Below, piece by piece: positions 6,593 through 7,260 of a stretch of DNA of 7,260 bases (within the stretch, counting starts at the first letter, position 1; each line of letters begins with the position of its first letter). The stretch is from assembly GCA_029005335.1 (NCBI GenBank), contig JAQXFT010000181.1:1-7260 (forward strand). Direction: 5' to 3'. The notes under the pieces were generated by a model that ran no database searches, was not told where the DNA came from, and was given only the letters and a program-made list of their open reading frames with translations. Origin of the DNA: Oscillospiraceae bacterium. Its GTDB lineage: Bacteria; Bacillota; Clostridia; Oscillospirales; Ruminococcaceae. The position numbers and the translations under genes are program-made.

Positions 6593-6650
6593 TAGTCAGA
6601 ATAGATTCTTACAATTTTTGATTTTCTTTTTAATAGAAACGCAGGACAGA

Positions 6651-6688
6651 ATGATGTATTCTATAATCATAGGATACACACATGATGT
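6651..6688 (+). repeat. ATGATGT direct repeat flanking the dyad
   Basis: ATGATGT occurs at 6651-6657 and 6682-6688, 31 bp apart, which is close to three helical turns. AraC-family proteins usually bind direct repeats on one face of the DNA, so these could be half-sites for the adjacent regulator. Seven-base repeats occur easily by chance, so confidence is low. Confidence 0.3.
6655..6678 (+). promoter_or_regulatory. Imperfect dyad overlapping a TATAAT box, candidate operator/promoter
   Basis: The arms TGTATTCTAT (6655-6664) and ATAGGATACA (6669-6678) are inverted copies with one mismatch (a T-G wobble as RNA), separated by AATC. A perfect -10 hexamer TATAAT (6662-6667) lies across the left arm and centre. 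No clear -35 is seen 16-18 nt upstream. The site lies between the regulator and the epimerase/hydrolase genes, so it may be the repressible promoter of the latter. A repressor or activator site is inferred, not shown. Confidence 0.45.
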
Positions 6689-6744
6689 TTGAATTTACAG
6701 AAGCCGGCTTACACTGTAATCAGACAATATAATATAAAAAGGAA

Positions 6745-7125
6745 ATGCTGCCGGTGACAGACGGACTGGCTGAAATGGCATATCATAATGCCTTTGACAA
6801 AATTCAGCACGGATTAAACAATGAGCGTGAAGGGAATAATACTGACACCAGAAAAATCTGGTGGGTACAGGCGGAATCTGTTGTCGGATTTTACAATGCC
6901 TATCAGAAAAAGCCGGAGAAAAAGGAGTATCTTCAGGCAGCCGAGGATATATGGAATTTTATTCAGAACAGGGTGATAGACCCCGACAGCGGAGAATGGA
7001 TAGAGTGTGTTCCGGCAGATAATAGTCCTGACCCGAAGCAGGCTCTTGTTCATTCGTGGAAATGTCCGTATCATAACGGAAGAATGTGCATGGAGATGAT
7101 TAATCGTCTTTCACAGGCATCATAA
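6745..7125 (+). pseudogene. C-terminal fragment of cellobiose 2-epimerase (AGE family)
   Basis: The 126 residues match only the last third of cellobiose 2-epimerases, which turn cellobiose or mannobiose into the 2-epimer (Glc-Glc to Glc-Man and the reverse) and are usually about 390-410 residues. Seen directly: LNNEREGNNTDTRKIWWVQAESVVGFYNAYQ and KCPYHNGRMCMEM, near-identical to the R. albus enzyme. H110 in PYHNGR matches the C-terminal catalytic His; the other catalytic His, in the GHDIEATW motif, belongs to the missing part, so the fragment cannot be active alone. An in-frame TAA at 6730 closes the frame and I see no N-terminal epimerase sequence in 6544-6744. The ATG at 6745 has only a poorly spaced AAAAAGG (2 nt); a GTG at 6754 is an alternative. 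The next gene starts 15 nt after the stop, suggesting an old operon. Deletion remnant is most likely; a stable small protein is possible. Confidence 0.7.
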
Positions 7126-7140
7126 AAGGAGGATAATAAT

Positions 7141-7260
7141 ATGCAAAATCCGGTCAACAGTAATTCAACAAAGAAGGCAAGGAAGCTTTTAAACTACCTT
7201 TCTGATACAGCAGGAAAAGCTATTATCACAGGTCAGCATACACAGACAAATCCAATGGAA
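7141..7260 (+). CDS. Probable intracellular GH26-type glycoside hydrolase (mannanase-like), 5' end
   Basis: Only the first 40 residues are in the window. The ATG is well supported: GGAGG (7128-7132) lies 8 nt upstream. The start MQNPVNSNSTKKARKLLNYL is hydrophilic with no signal peptide, so the product should be cytoplasmic. The segment LLNYLSDTAGKAIITGQHTQ resembles the N-terminal strand of GH26 beta-mannanases and related TIM-barrel hydrolases, where a GK...GQH motif opens the barrel. The preceding epimerase fragment supports a role in manno-oligosaccharide breakdown, since cellobiose 2-epimerase works with mannoside phosphorylases and mannanases in R. albus. The catalytic residues lie beyond the edge, so the family is a tentative call. 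Confidence 0.55.
   Translation, partial: MQNPVNSNSTKKARKLLNYLSDTAGKAIITGQHTQTNPME

Noticed and set aside
6814..7074. Antisense open frame across the epimerase fragment
   Set aside because: The + strand frame has clear family motifs (WWVQAE, PYHNGR); the antisense frame has none.

Overview
The window (about 42% GC by eye) most likely comes from a fibre-degrading, cellulosome-forming Ruminococcus close to R. flavefaciens. The evidence is three dockerins, one stand-alone cohesin-plus-dockerin adaptor protein, a Thr-rich linker typical of ruminococcal enzymes, and dockerins whose second calcium loop has 13 residues, as in the common R. flavefaciens enzyme dockerins. R. albus fits less well because it is not known for cohesin scaffoldins. 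The species is an inference.

Layout. (1) Bases 1-573 (+) hold the 3' end of a secreted GH16 lichenase with a poly-Thr linker and a C-terminal dockerin. (2) Bases 574-724 lie between convergent genes and hold an exact tandem duplication of about 80 bp; each copy carries a strong bidirectional hairpin terminator. (3) Bases 725-5359 (-) hold a two-gene operon. The first gene encodes a 1266-residue enzyme, CBM22-GH10-CBM22-dockerin-GH43-CBM6. It is followed after 15 nt by a 272-residue ScaC-like adaptor scaffoldin (one cohesin, one dockerin). An extended -10 promoter sits about 60 bp upstream of the enzyme. (4) Bases 5360-5691 are a mainly AT-rich spacer with a possible coding remnant and a small palindrome. 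(5) Bases 5692-6543 (-) hold an AraC-family regulator with a near-consensus promoter. (6) Bases 6544-6744 are a divergent control region with a dyad over a TATAAT box. (7) Bases 6745-7125 (+) hold the C-terminal third of a cellobiose 2-epimerase, probably a remnant. It is followed by the start of a probable intracellular GH26-type hydrolase (7141 to the window end).

How the genes work together. The GH10/GH43 enzyme should cut and debranch arabinoxylan, and the lichenase mixed-linkage beta-glucan. The adaptor's dockerin is of the same type as the lichenase dockerin, while the xylanase's internal dockerin is clearly different. A plausible reading is that the adaptor cohesin captures the xylanase-type dockerin and its own dockerin plugs into the scaffoldin position that the lichenase would otherwise use. 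The right-hand end moves from extracellular xylan and glucan breakdown to intracellular manno-oligosaccharide use, with the AraC regulator between the two. The closest thing to an unusual system here is the enzyme-adaptor operon with two dockerin types; I saw no defence system, CRISPR array, tRNA, rRNA or transposase.
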